This document shows, piece by piece, positions 15,660-23,595 of a stretch of DNA of 36,680 nucleotides. The DNA comes from Gammaproteobacteria bacterium. Its GTDB lineage: Bacteria; Pseudomonadota; Gammaproteobacteria; SZUA-152. The stretch is taken from assembly GCA_024276955.1 (NCBI GenBank), contig JAJRWE010000174.1, positions 1-36,680 on the forward strand. The letters are read 5' to 3'. Made by a program: the position numbers and the translations under genes. Every line of letters begins with the position of its first letter. Position 1 is the first letter of the stretch. Below the pieces are notes generated by a model, which worked only from the letters and a program-made list of their open reading frames with translations, did not search any database and was not told where the DNA came from.

Positions 15660-16913
15660 TTAAAATCCCCGCAGCCGAACCGCCCGTTCCACCCGCCTGA
15701 TCGCCAACTCATAGGCTGCACGACGCATGTCCACCTGCTGCTCTTGGGCCAGATCGCGCACCGTGTCATAGGTGTAAGAGAGCCGTTTTTCCAGGCGCTT
15801 CAACACCAGATCCCGCTCCCACGGAAATTGCTGAAGGTTCTGTACCCACTCGTAATAAGACGCCAGCACACCGCCCACGTTGGCCAACAGATCCGGCACG
15901 ATGACAATGCCCCGTTGTTTCAACTGATCATCCGCCCGATGAGTGACCGGCATATTGGCGGCTTCCACAACCAATTTCGCCTGGATGGCATCGGCGTTGT
16001 CGCAGGTGATGGTGGCTTCCAGTGCCGCGGGGATCAGAATGTCACAGGGGAGTTCGAGTAGCTCGGCATTGCTGACCGGTGCGGTACCCACCAAGCCTGA
16101 CAGTGTCCCGAATTCACGCACATGCGCCCGTGCGAGACTGATATCAATTCCTTTTTCAGAAAAAACGCCACCGTGAACATCGGAGAGAGCGATGATTTTA
16201 TATCCCTTGCCCGCCATACCGATGGCCGCATGGGAGCCAACATTGTCAAAGCCCTGAATCACCACCCGGCACTGCGCGGGGATAAGCGCCATTTCAGTGG
16301 CCACGGTGTGGGCCAGGTGAGCCACACCGTGGCCCGTCGCCTCAAGCCGCCCGGCACAGCCCCCCAGTTCCACGGGTTTGCCGGTAACAATGGCCGTTCT
16401 GAAGCCGTGGGTCTTGCTGTATTCATCCAGCATCCATGCCATCACCTGGGGGTTGGTACCGATATCCGGCGCAGGGATGTCGTCATGCACACCGATGATC
16501 GGCGCCATCTTCTGGCAGAAACGCCGGGTAAGCTCCTCCCGTTCGGTATCGTTCAACTGTCCAGGATCAACGGCGATACCGCCTTTGGCGCCGCCAAAAG
16601 GAATATCCACCAGGGCCGTCTTCCAGGTCATCAACTGCGCCAATGCCTGTATCTCACCCATATTGACATCGGGGTGAAAACGCAACCCTCCCTTGAACGG
16701 CCCACGGGCGTGGTTGTGTTGCACGCGGTAACCCTGAAAAGTGTGCAGAGTATTTTCACCGTTGTGGCGTAAAGTAACCGGCACGGTCACCTGTGTCTCC
16801 CGAAATGACGAGAGCAACAGCTCCCGCTGTGTCCCCTTCAGTTTGAGACGATCAAACGCCCGGTTGAGGAAATGGCGCTGGGTCTCCTGGCAGATGCATT
16901 TTTTATCTGTCAC
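15660..16913 (-). CDS. Glutamate dehydrogenase (Glu/Leu/Phe/Val family)
   Basis: The 417-residue enzyme belongs to the Glu/Leu/Phe/Val dehydrogenase family. The substrate-binding and catalytic region reads GPFKGGLRFHP, MTWKTALVDIPFGGAKGGI (catalytic Lys) and PAPDIGTN. The C-terminal Rossmann domain has VVIQGFDNVGSHAA, and ILIPAALEATI follows. It interconverts glutamate with 2-oxoglutarate and ammonia; cofactor preference cannot be read with certainty. Start choice: GTG at 16913 has AAGGAGAG five bases upstream. An in-frame ATG at 16943 exists but has only a weak, poorly spaced signal. It appears to be the first large gene of the operon running through rquA-like, cytochrome, por and mdh. Confidence 0.9.
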   Translation of the reverse strand: MTDKKCICQETQRHFLNRAFDRLKLKGTQRELLLSSFRETQVTVPVTLRHNGENTLHTFQGYRVQHNHARGPFKGGLRFHPDVNMGEIQALAQLMTWKTALVDIPFGGAKGGIAVDPGQLNDTEREELTRRFCQKMAPIIGVHDDIPAPDIGTNPQVMAWMLDEYSKTHGFRTAIVTGKPVELGGCAGRLEATGHGVAHLAHTVATEMALIPAQCRVVIQGFDNVGSHAAIGMAGKGYKIIALSDVHGGVFSEKGIDISLARAHVREFGTLSGLVGTAPVSNAELLELPCDILIPAALEATITCDNADAIQAKLVVEAANMPVTHRADDQLKQRGIVIVPDLLANVGGVLASYYEWVQNLQQFPWERDLVLKRLEKRLSYTYDTVRDLAQEQQVDMRRAAYELAIRRVERAVRLRGF

Positions 16914-16952
16914 TGCTTCTCTCCTTACCGTCACTACATTCACACGCTTTTC

Positions 16953-17000
16953 CTAACCCAGACCTGAAAACTCTTTTTGTATTGCCTTTTTTTGCGTCAT
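16953..17000 (-). CDS. Possible 15-residue leader peptide upstream of glutamate dehydrogenase
   Basis: An ATG at 17000 has AAGGAG eight bases upstream and opens a short frame reading MTQKKAIQKEFSGLG, ending in TAG 39 bases before the chosen GTG of the dehydrogenase. Two glutamine codons and a Lys-rich stretch make a regulatory leader imaginable, but no alternative hairpins of attenuator type were recognised. It may equally be a chance frame or the stub of a lost gene, since the next upstream gene is itself a deletion remnant. Evidence is limited to the strong ribosome-binding site. Confidence 0.3.
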   Translation of the reverse strand: MTQKKAIQKEFSGLG

Positions 17001-17109
17001 TTTCAGCACTCCTTCAATAAGCCGTTTTCACCAAACCCGTGCTTCCCACACACTGCCTGTTTTCCATCGATGTTCCAGAATTTTCTCTCACGTCGTAATC
17101 AACAACCGC

Positions 17110-17640
17110 TTATTGCACATAGGCCTCGCTGGTCCAGGTAAAGGGATGCACGCCGTTGGTCACGGCATGGACGCGATAACCGGGAAACATGTGGCACGAG
17201 ACCTCGGCGTGGCGCCGGGCGACGCCGTTGACATACTCGCTCAGGTTCAAAGCCAGACGAGTCATGTTGAGATTCTCTGCACCGGCCAGATGCTGTAACG
17301 TGGGCAGATCGATATAGTCTCCGAGTACACGTTTTACTAGGTCGTAGCTGAACTTGTCATGTCCCGCTTCGACCGGTGTATGGGTAGTGAAACAACACAG
17401 TTCGCGCACACGCGGGATGTCGTAAGCCGATTCGCCCGACCGCACGTCTCCCGGCGGATAGGCGTAGCGGTGCAACAGTTCCAGCGCCAGTAGCGCCGAG
17501 TGACCTTCATTCATGTGGTACTGACGCAATTCGAGGACACCCAGGCCGCCGGCATAGGTGGGCATTTCGTTGCACAGTGCGACCTCCATGGAAAAATAGA
17601 CCACACGTGGTTCATGGATGAAAGCGTCTATGCTGGCCAT
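17110..17640 (-). pseudogene. Alpha-glucan (glycogen) phosphorylase with internal deletion and lost C-terminus
   Basis: The 176-codon frame begins like a glucan phosphorylase (EPRVVYFSMEVALCNEMPTY, then AGGLGVL). At about residue 36 it jumps to LRQYHMNEGHSALLALELLH, a block normally some 270-300 residues further on. It continues with CFTTHTPVEAGHDKF and VNGVARRHAEVS and then ends after HAVTNGVHPFTWTSEAYVQ. Complete enzymes have roughly 700-850 residues; the whole PLP-binding C-terminal half, including its lysine, is missing. The reading frame was kept across the deletion, so a peptide might still be made, but it cannot be a phosphorylase. The 5' end lies eight bases after another remnant gene. 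Function lost is the confident call; how recently cannot be judged. Confidence 0.85.
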
Positions 17641-17648
17641 GGCACTAC

Positions 17649-17801
17649 TTACCCGATTCCAGGCAGACGGGCGCTGATTTCCGCCTCCGCCCGCAGCCAG
17701 TCGTCCAGCGCAGCATCGCCACGAAAGCCACGCTGTTCAGCAACAGTAAAATAGCCATTGATGTGGAGGTAGGCTTGTACCAGAGCTACCGCGTTATCCA
17801 T
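17649..17801 (-). CDS. 50-residue hypothetical, apparent fusion of two fragments
   Basis: The frame from ATG 17801 reads MDNAVALVQAYLHINGYFTV, which looks like the start of a conserved hypothetical protein. It then continues AEQRGFRGDAALDDWLRAEA, which resembles the end of DUF2934 proteins (small, with a WLxAExEI ending). The two parts are not known to me as one family, so an in-frame deletion joining two neighbouring genes is the likely origin, as in the adjacent phosphorylase remnant. The start overlaps the DUF5676 gene's 3' end by eight bases, and a weak GGAAG signal precedes it. It may be expressed. Family labels are from memory and tentative. Confidence 0.5.
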   Translation of the reverse strand: MDNAVALVQAYLHINGYFTVAEQRGFRGDAALDDWLRAEAEISARLPGIG

Positions 17802-18090
17802 CGCGCAGCTTCCGTTTTTCTCTACCCAACACAACAACGTTGTAGATCGGCACCCAGATCAACGCGAAAAACCAGCCATAACCATAGGCCTCGATCAATC
17901 CTAGAAAAAAACTTTTCCAACTGATCCACTCGAAGCCGGGTAGTAATTTCTGCCAAGTCTCGTACATGGCGTGTTCCGGCAAGAGCAAATCGAAAGCGAC
18001 ACAGAGCGCAAAGCTGATCGCCAATGTGAGACTGGTGGCATGGCCGACACCCAGCAACGAGATTCCCTGTCTATGATGGCTACATTTCAT
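17794..18090 (-). CDS. DUF5676-type small membrane protein
   Basis: The 98-residue protein has two hydrophobic segments: about residues 15-36 (GHATSLTLAISFALCVAFDLL) and about 60-85 (FFLGLIEAYGYGWFFALIWVPIYNVVV). Between them is a loop that starts LPEHAMYETW, and the C-terminal tail is basic. This is the layout annotated as DUF5676, small inner-membrane proteins that accompany YHS and metal-related genes. The ATG at 18090 follows GGGGGAGGGC. Its start overlaps the YHS protein's end by 11 bases, and its 3' end overlaps the next short frame, so these genes are translated from one transcript. No biochemical function is known. Confidence 0.75.
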   Translation of the reverse strand: MKCSHHRQGISLLGVGHATSLTLAISFALCVAFDLLLPEHAMYETWQKLLPGFEWISWKSFFLGLIEAYGYGWFFALIWVPIYNVVVLGREKRKLRDG

Positions 18091-18370
18091 GCCCTCCCCC
18101 CTGTTCTTTATTGAGATAATGCTCGGGATCAGCGTCAAACTTATCGAGACAGCTTCTGGAACAGAAGCGGTAGAGTTCCCCCTGGTGCATCTTGCCGTAA
18201 CCCTGCTCAGCCTCGACCTCCATATCACAAACAGGGTCGATATATTTCGTAGCCTTGTCGGCAGCATGGGAATGGCCACCCTGGCCGTGCATCATGTGTG
18301 CACCACAACCGAAGCGCATAATGAGATAAAAAAAAGCCGCAAAGAGTAATAACGAACCCAAACCTTCCAT
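18080..18370 (-). CDS. Membrane-anchored YHS-domain protein
   Basis: The 96-residue protein has one N-terminal membrane helix (LGSLLLFAAFFYLIMRFGCG), a His-rich linker (HMMHGQGGHSH) and a YHS domain with DPVCDMEVEAE, then RFCSRSCLDKFDADPEHYL. The Cys of DPVC and the Cys-X3-Cys pair are intact, in contrast to the small YHS protein at 3392-3565. The orientation should place the domain on one side of the inner membrane to bind copper or a related metal. A GGAGGTGATAT ribosome-binding site precedes the ATG. It heads a tight run with DUF5676 and the two remnants. The 132 bases upstream contain no clear promoter. Confidence 0.85.
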   Translation of the reverse strand: MEGLGSLLLFAAFFYLIMRFGCGAHMMHGQGGHSHAADKATKYIDPVCDMEVEAEQGYGKMHQGELYRFCSRSCLDKFDADPEHYLNKEQGGGHEM

Positions 18371-18502
18371 ATATCACCTCCTGCTTTTCAGGGCTCAGTG
18401 AGTACACTTCTACATCCTGAATCTCTACCGTTAATAATTTCTTCCATTGACTGCAGGGCGGAAAAAGACCGGTGATATATGCGGATTCACAACATATCGC
18501 CC

Positions 18503-19333
18503 TCAGATGTGGTATCCACGCCCACGGTGCATCTTCATGTGGTAGTACGCCACAGCATCTCCGTCCACCTTGTGTATTTCCGCAAACTGGTATGGTTCGG
18601 GTGTTATCGCGCATTTCATCCCAACCATCTCCCGCAACATCGCTTCCTCGGCAACAAAGGCCTCCACTGCGCGGGGATCGAACTGGCTGCCGCTCATGTG
18701 GAGGATTTCTGCCTTCGCTTCATCGAATGGCAGACCTTGGCGGTAGGGCCGGTCAGAGGTCATCGCATCCAGGGTATCGATAACGGCAAATAGCCGTGCA
18801 CCCCAGGGGATGGCATTACCGCTCAGACCCTGCGGATAGCCGCCGCCGTCGTAACGTTCCTCATGACAGAGCACGATGTCCGCCGCCCTCGCCATAAAGG
18901 GGAGGCCAGCGATAATGTCATGCCCGCGTTGCGGATGACTGCGCATGATCGACCACTCTTCCTCGCTCAGTGGACCTTCCTTGAGTAACACGGCATCGGG
19001 GATCGCAATCTTGCCGATGTCGTGCAACAGCGAACCCCAATAGACCTGTTGCAGCCAGTCGTCATCCTGGCTGAAATGACGCGCCAGTACCTGGGAGTGG
19101 CAGGCAACCCGCTTGGAGTGCATGCCAGTCTCCTGCTCACGCGCATCGAGCGCCGCCGCCAATGCCTCGACCAGAGCCAACTGACTGGCATCGCGTTCAC
19201 GTAGGGAGCGCTGCTGGCTCATATAGCCCAGAAAACACCCTTCGCAGCAAAAGGCACCGTCATGCTCAGAGGCATAACTGGATTCAGTGGTTCGTTGACC
19301 GCACCAGCGGCATGTCTGAGAATGGTCAATCAT
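18503..19333 (-). CDS. HD-GYP phosphodiesterase with N-terminal Cys-rich metal-binding segment
   Basis: The 276-residue protein combines an N-terminal CRWCG...CCEGC region (residues 9-33), resembling a treble-clef or TRASH-like metal site, with an HD-GYP domain (about 50-225). HD-GYP landmarks are SLLHDIGKIAIPDAVLLKEG, HPQRGHDII, HEERYDGGGYPQGL and AVIDTLDAMTSDRPYR, so hydrolysis of cyclic di-GMP is expected. A C-terminal extension of about 50 residues (CAITPEPYQFAEIHKVDG) has no recognised match. The Cys-rich front end next to metal genes suggests metal-dependent control, which is inference. It follows a small ORF by three bases and both probably share the cfa transcript. Confidence 0.88.
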   Translation of the reverse strand: MIDHSQTCRWCGQRTTESSYASEHDGAFCCEGCFLGYMSQQRSLRERDASQLALVEALAAALDAREQETGMHSKRVACHSQVLARHFSQDDDWLQQVYWGSLLHDIGKIAIPDAVLLKEGPLSEEEWSIMRSHPQRGHDIIAGLPFMARAADIVLCHEERYDGGGYPQGLSGNAIPWGARLFAVIDTLDAMTSDRPYRQGLPFDEAKAEILHMSGSQFDPRAVEAFVAEEAMLREMVGMKCAITPEPYQFAEIHKVDGDAVAYYHMKMHRGRGYHI

Positions 19334-19336
19334 CTG

Positions 19337-19483
19337 TTATGACTCCAGTTTGAATTCATTCATTCCTGGGGCGAAAGGCTGACACGAGGCCATCAGCTTT
19401 TCCCGGTTTGCATGGCATCCTCGTAGTCGATACCGAGTGATCGCCGCATGCCCTACTGCCATAGGAGAGATTTGCTGATTCAT
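19337..19483 (-). CDS. Small hypothetical protein, 48 residues
   Basis: An ATG at 19483 preceded by GAAGGAGGGC (about eight bases spacing) opens a 48-codon frame beginning MNQQISPMAVGHAAITRYRL and ending NEFKLES. It stops three bases before the HD-GYP ATG, the spacing expected of a coupled gene. The peptide is basic, with two Cys (residues 23 and 34), no signal peptide and no membrane helix. I do not recognise it. It fills most of the otherwise empty gap between cfa and the HD-GYP gene. The ribosome-binding site and placement support it; a chance frame cannot be excluded. Confidence 0.45.
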   Translation of the reverse strand: MNQQISPMAVGHAAITRYRLRGCHANREKLMASCQPFAPGMNEFKLES

Positions 19484-19533
19484 TTACTATGCCCTCCTTC
19501 ACTATCGGCAGCCTCAACGTCACTCTCCTCTCC

Positions 19534-20847
19534 CTATTCACTGGCGGTGGTGCAATACAAGTCATCGCGCGTCAGCGGTATATCAAGTGACGGTCCGGCA
19601 TGTCCAGCCAGCATCTGATAGACATTGATTTCACCGGCATCGAAGAAATAAGCACAGCCAGCCATGTAGAGCTTCCAGAGGCGATAGGATTCTTCACTGG
19701 ACAGCTTGGCCGCCTGCTCTTTTTTCTCGACCAGGGCTTTGACCCAGTGGCGCAGCGTCAGTGCGTAGTGCCTGCGCAGCCCCTCGACATCGACCACTTC
19801 AAAACCTGCCCCTTCCATCGCCTGCGATACCCTGCTGATGGAGGTCAGCTCACCATCGGGAAAAATATAGCGATTGATAAAACGGGTCAGTTGGGTGCGT
19901 CGCCAGCCGGCCTCGTTGGATATGCCGTGATTGAGGAACAGACCACTGGGTTTGAGCACACGCTTCACCAAGGAGAAATAGGTGGGGAAATTCTTTATCC
20001 CGATATGTTCGAACATACCGACACTGACCACGCGGTCATACTGGACATCCTGCGGCAGGTCACGGTAGTCACGCAGTTCAATGGTGACCTGATCAGATAA
20101 ACCCTCTTCCTCGACCCGCTGGCGGGCGAAATGGTACTGGGCCTCACTGAGGGTAATACCATGCACCCGGACGCCATAATGACGTGCCGCCCAAATGGCC
20201 AGTGCGCCCCAGCCGCAGCCGATATCCAGCAGTGTCTGCCCCTGCGACAGGCGCAGCTTGCGGCAGATATAGTCCAGCTTGTTCTGTTGGGCCTCGGCCA
20301 GCGACTCATCCCGACGCCGGAAATAGGCGCAGGAATAGACCATTTCCGGATCCAGCCACAGCTGGTAAAACGCATTGCCCACGTCATAGTGATGAGCGAT
20401 GGTGGCGTGGGAATTATCATGATCCAGATCTTTCCGAGCCAAGTGCATCCGGCTGACCGGAAGACGCAATGCGAGAGAGAGTAATTGCCACTTATCCCGC
20501 CACGACAGCTTCAATCCCGACAGATGCGGCGCCAGACTGAACAGACCTTCCATGTCACCGATGACATCGATCTGCCCCGCCAGATAAAACTCGGTCAGAC
20601 GAACGAGGTTGCGGCGCAAGATCAGGTCACGCAGTGCACCCGGGTGATGGAACACCAGTCGGCAAGCAGCATCCTCGTTGCCTGCAGCCAGATTACCATC
20701 CCACAGCTGCACCGCCACTTTACCTGTATATCCAGCCAGCAAATGGGAAACAATGGCGCGCCCAGCATCAACCTGTGCACTGAAATGACGGGCATCCTGG
20801 GATGCTGCAGTGAGATTCAGATTTGTTTTATCCACTACGTTTTGCAT
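19534..20847 (-). CDS. cfa: Cyclopropane-fatty-acyl-phospholipid synthase
   Basis: The 437-residue enzyme transfers a methylene group from SAM to unsaturated acyl chains of membrane phospholipids. Visible features are the N-terminal lipid-binding region, HYDVGNAFYQLWLDPEMVYS, the SAM-binding LLDIGCGWGALAIWAA (about residues 206-221), and VGMFEHIGIKNFP with the catalytic-site Glu/His. Then come YIFPDGELTSI and RHYALTLRHW. Full family length with no damage. A GGAGGATGAATC signal precedes the ATG. It has its own promoter-like site with an unusually long spacer, 46 bases upstream (separate entry), matching one in front of copA. That suggests induction by the same regulator and a role in membrane hardening under metal stress. 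Confidence 0.94.
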   Translation of the reverse strand: MQNVVDKTNLNLTAASQDARHFSAQVDAGRAIVSHLLAGYTGKVAVQLWDGNLAAGNEDAACRLVFHHPGALRDLILRRNLVRLTEFYLAGQIDVIGDMEGLFSLAPHLSGLKLSWRDKWQLLSLALRLPVSRMHLARKDLDHDNSHATIAHHYDVGNAFYQLWLDPEMVYSCAYFRRRDESLAEAQQNKLDYICRKLRLSQGQTLLDIGCGWGALAIWAARHYGVRVHGITLSEAQYHFARQRVEEEGLSDQVTIELRDYRDLPQDVQYDRVVSVGMFEHIGIKNFPTYFSLVKRVLKPSGLFLNHGISNEAGWRRTQLTRFINRYIFPDGELTSISRVSQAMEGAGFEVVDVEGLRRHYALTLRHWVKALVEKKEQAAKLSSEESYRLWKLYMAGCAYFFDAGEINVYQMLAGHAGPSLDIPLTRDDLYCTTASE

Positions 20848-20892
20848 GATTCATCCTCCTGTTCATGAAGCCTGTTTCACGTTCATATTCAG

Positions 20893-20924
20893 AGGTTAGG
20901 ACATAGGTGCAAGACACAAGTCAA
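20893..20924 (-). promoter_or_regulatory. MerR-type promoter of cfa (20-bp spacer)
   Basis: On the minus strand TTGACT (20919-20924) and TAACCT (20893-20898) are separated by exactly 20 bases (TGTGTCTTGCACCTATGTCC). Normal sigma-70 spacing is 17; spacers of 19-20 mark promoters activated by MerR-family regulators. The spacer agrees with that of copA at 13 of 20 positions, including TGTG at its start and GCAC in the centre. Transcription would start about 40 bases before the cfa ATG. Confidence 0.55.
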
Positions 20925-20953
20925 GCAATATTCAAGTCATCAAAATCTTTTTT

Positions 20954-23518
20954 TCACAGCTTCACATTGCGCAGGCGCAGGGCGTTCATGATCACCGACA
21001 CCGAACTGAAGCTCATGGCCGCCGCGGCGATAATGGGTGATAACAGAATACCGAAGAAGGGATAAAGCAGCCCCGCCGCAACCGGTACGCCTAACGAGTT
21101 ATAGATGAAGGCGAAGAACAGGTTTTGACGGATATTGCGCATGGTGGCCCGTGACAGATGCCGTGCCCGCACAATACCTCGCAGATCGCCCTTCACCAGT
21201 GTCACCCCGGCGCTCTCCATGGCCACATCGGTGCCCGTACCCATTGCTATACCCACATGGGCCTGTGCCAGGGCCGGGGCGTCGTTGATGCCGTCACCGG
21301 CCATGGCGACGGTGCGCCCTTCATCCTGCAGTTGCTTGACCACGGTGGCCTTCTGGTCTGGCAATACCTCGGCCTGGACCTGATCGATATCCAGCTTGGC
21401 GGCCACGGCCTCGGCGGTCTTGTGACTGTCACCGGTGAGCATAACCACCTTGATACCGGCGGCGTGTAGATCACGAATCGCCTCGGGGGTGGTTTCCTTG
21501 ATGGGATCGGCCACACCGATCAGTCCGGCGGCCTGGTTGTCTATTGCCAGCAACATGACCGTTTGACCATCGGCACGCAAGACATCGGCCTGCGCCGGCA
21601 AATCACCCACATCAATACCGAGGTCGGTGAGCAGTTTGATGTTGCCGAGCACCACACTATGACCATCCACCGTGCCGGTCACACCCTTGCCGGTGACAGA
21701 CTGGAAGTCATCGGTTTTGAGCAGTTCGGTATCGCGTTCCTCTGCACCGCGTACTATCGCTTCGGCTAGCGGGTGTTCACTGGCGCGTTCCAGACTCGCG
21801 GCCAGCCGCAAGGCATCGTGTTCATGAAAGCCGTCTATCGCCACCACAGAGACCAGTTTCGGTTTACCTTCGGTCAGGGTGCCGGTTTTATCCACCACCA
21901 GGGTGTCCACCTTGCGCAAGACCTCCAGCGCCTCGGCATTCTTGAACAGCACACCCATCATCGCACCCTTGCCGGTACCGACCATGATGGACATGGGGGT
22001 TGCCAGCCCCAACGCACAGGGACAGGCGATAATCAATACCGCCACGGCGTTGATCACGGCGTAGGCGATAGCGGGTTCCGGTCCCCATACGCTCCAGACG
22101 ATGAAGGTAATGATGGCGATGACAACGACCACGGGCACAAAGTAGCCGGCAACAAGATCGACCAGCCTCTGGATCGGTGCCCGTGAACGCTGGGCATCGG
22201 CAACCATCTGGACGATTTGTGACAGCAGTGTATCTGCGCCGACTTTTTCGGCCCGCATCAACATGCTACCGGTGCCGTTGACGGTGGCACCGATGAGACG
22301 CTCACCCTTGCTTTTCACCACGGGCAAAGGCTCGCCAGTGACCATGGATTCATCGACATTGCTTTCGCCATCGATCACTGTGCCGTCCACCGGCACCTTT
22401 TCGCCCGGACGCACCCGCAGGGTGTCACCAACCTGCACATGCTCCATGGGGATGTCTTCTTCTGTGCCATCCTCGCGCACGATACGTGCGGTCTTGGGCG
22501 CCAGGCCCAACAAGAGCTTGATGGCAGCATTGGTCTGGCTGCGAGCCCGCAGTTCCAGCACCTGCCCCAGCAAGATCAACGCGGTGATGACGGCCGCCGC
22601 CTCAAAGTAAACCGGCACCACGCCAACCTCGTTGAATACCGCCAGCGGAAAAATGCCGGGAGCGACGGTGGCAATAACACTATAGGTAAAGGCAACCGAG
22701 ACACCGAGGCCGATGAGGGTAAACATATTCAGGTTACGTGTGATGACGGACTGAATGGCACGCACATAAAAAATCCAGCCACCCCAGACGATCACCGGGG
22801 CTGAGACCACCATTTCAAGCCACTGACGCAGATTGGGATCAATCAACTCCGCCATGCCCTCGGGCCAGAACTCGGCAGCCATGGCGCTGAATAACACCGG
22901 GATGGCCAGCACGGCACTGACCCAGAAGCGTTTGCTCATGTAGTCCAGTTCGCTGGTATCTTCTTCCGCCTCTACCGTGACGGCTTCCAACGCCATGCCG
23001 CACTTGGGGCAGTTACCGGGATGATCCTGGATGATCTCCGGGTGCATAGGGCAGGTGTATTGGGTTTTGCTGGCAACAACCGGTACGCCCTTGGGCTCCA
23101 GAGCCATGCCACACTTGGGACAACTTCCCGGGCCCAGTTGCTCGACTTCCGGGTGCATGGGGCAGGTGTAGATGGTATCGTCATCGCCCTCCGCCACTTT
23201 CGGTTCATCCGGCTCATCGCTTTCATGCAGATATTTTTTGGGCTCGGCGACAAACTTCTCCTGGCAACTGGCGCTGCAGAAATAATGTGTGTGGCCGGCA
23301 TGCGCAGTATGGAATTCAGAGTCCTTGGTTACCGACATGCCGCAGACCGGATCGGCCAGGTCGGGCTGTGCCGAATCACCCTGAATATACCGCGCGGGCT
23401 CATCCTCGAATTTCTGCTGACAGTGCGCACTACAGAACAGGTATTCGTGCCCCTCATGCTGTACGCGCTGTTGCGTGTCCTCCGGTACTTCCATACCACA
23501 AACAGGGTCATTTGCCAT
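20954..23518 (-). CDS. copA: Cu(I)/Ag(I)-type P1B ATPase with two YHS and two HMBD domains
   Basis: The 854-residue efflux ATPase carries, in order, two YHS domains (DPVCGMEV, residues 4-45, and DPVCGMSV, 56-97) and two heavy-metal-binding domains of the YTCPMHPE...CPKCGM type (about 117-140 and 154-177). Eight transmembrane segments follow. Catalytic landmarks are TGE in the actuator (MVTGEPLP), CPC at 499-501, the phosphorylated Asp543 in [19 protein letters not shown] and [11 protein letters not shown]. The last two helices contain YN...VAAG and [16 protein letters not shown], the signature of copper/silver transporters. The usual N-terminal HMA domain (GMTCxxC) is absent. It is preceded by its own long-spacer promoter located over the merR stop codon. 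Export of Cu(I) from the cytoplasm is the predicted job. Confidence 0.93.
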   Translation of the reverse strand: MANDPVCGMEVPEDTQQRVQHEGHEYLFCSAHCQQKFEDEPARYIQGDSAQPDLADPVCGMSVTKDSEFHTAHAGHTHYFCSASCQEKFVAEPKKYLHESDEPDEPKVAEGDDDTIYTCPMHPEVEQLGPGSCPKCGMALEPKGVPVVASKTQYTCPMHPEIIQDHPGNCPKCGMALEAVTVEAEEDTSELDYMSKRFWVSAVLAIPVLFSAMAAEFWPEGMAELIDPNLRQWLEMVVSAPVIVWGGWIFYVRAIQSVITRNLNMFTLIGLGVSVAFTYSVIATVAPGIFPLAVFNEVGVVPVYFEAAAVITALILLGQVLELRARSQTNAAIKLLLGLAPKTARIVREDGTEEDIPMEHVQVGDTLRVRPGEKVPVDGTVIDGESNVDESMVTGEPLPVVKSKGERLIGATVNGTGSMLMRAEKVGADTLLSQIVQMVADAQRSRAPIQRLVDLVAGYFVPVVVVIAIITFIVWSVWGPEPAIAYAVINAVAVLIIACPCALGLATPMSIMVGTGKGAMMGVLFKNAEALEVLRKVDTLVVDKTGTLTEGKPKLVSVVAIDGFHEHDALRLAASLERASEHPLAEAIVRGAEERDTELLKTDDFQSVTGKGVTGTVDGHSVVLGNIKLLTDLGIDVGDLPAQADVLRADGQTVMLLAIDNQAAGLIGVADPIKETTPEAIRDLHAAGIKVVMLTGDSHKTAEAVAAKLDIDQVQAEVLPDQKATVVKQLQDEGRTVAMAGDGINDAPALAQAHVGIAMGTGTDVAMESAGVTLVKGDLRGIVRARHLSRATMRNIRQNLFFAFIYNSLGVPVAAGLLYPFFGILLSPIIAAAAMSFSSVSVIMNALRLRNVKL

Positions 23519-23563
23519 TGCCAGCTCCTTAGCCCGATGGGCGATTAAACGATTTGTGAATCC

Positions 23564-23595
23564 AGCCTAGCCCCTATGTGCTACCCACAGGTCAA
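23564..23595 (-). promoter_or_regulatory. MerR-type promoter of copA (20-bp spacer), overlapping the merR stop
   Basis: TTGACC (23590-23595) and TAGGCT (23564-23569) on the minus strand are separated by 20 bases (TGTGGGTAGCACATAGGGGC), with an inner TGTG-N5-CACA dyad. The -35 box overlaps the merR termination codon (23592-23594). The leader that follows contains GCCCATCGGGC, a small hairpin, then AAGGAGC before the copA ATG. Long spacer and dyad fit activation by the MerR protein encoded immediately upstream. Confidence 0.65.

Noticed and set aside
19356-19565. 69-codon minus-strand frame overlapping the cfa 3' end
   Set aside because: Starts inside cfa without a ribosome-binding site; the frame at 19337-19483 on the same strand has a strong signal and fits the spacing to the HD-GYP gene better.
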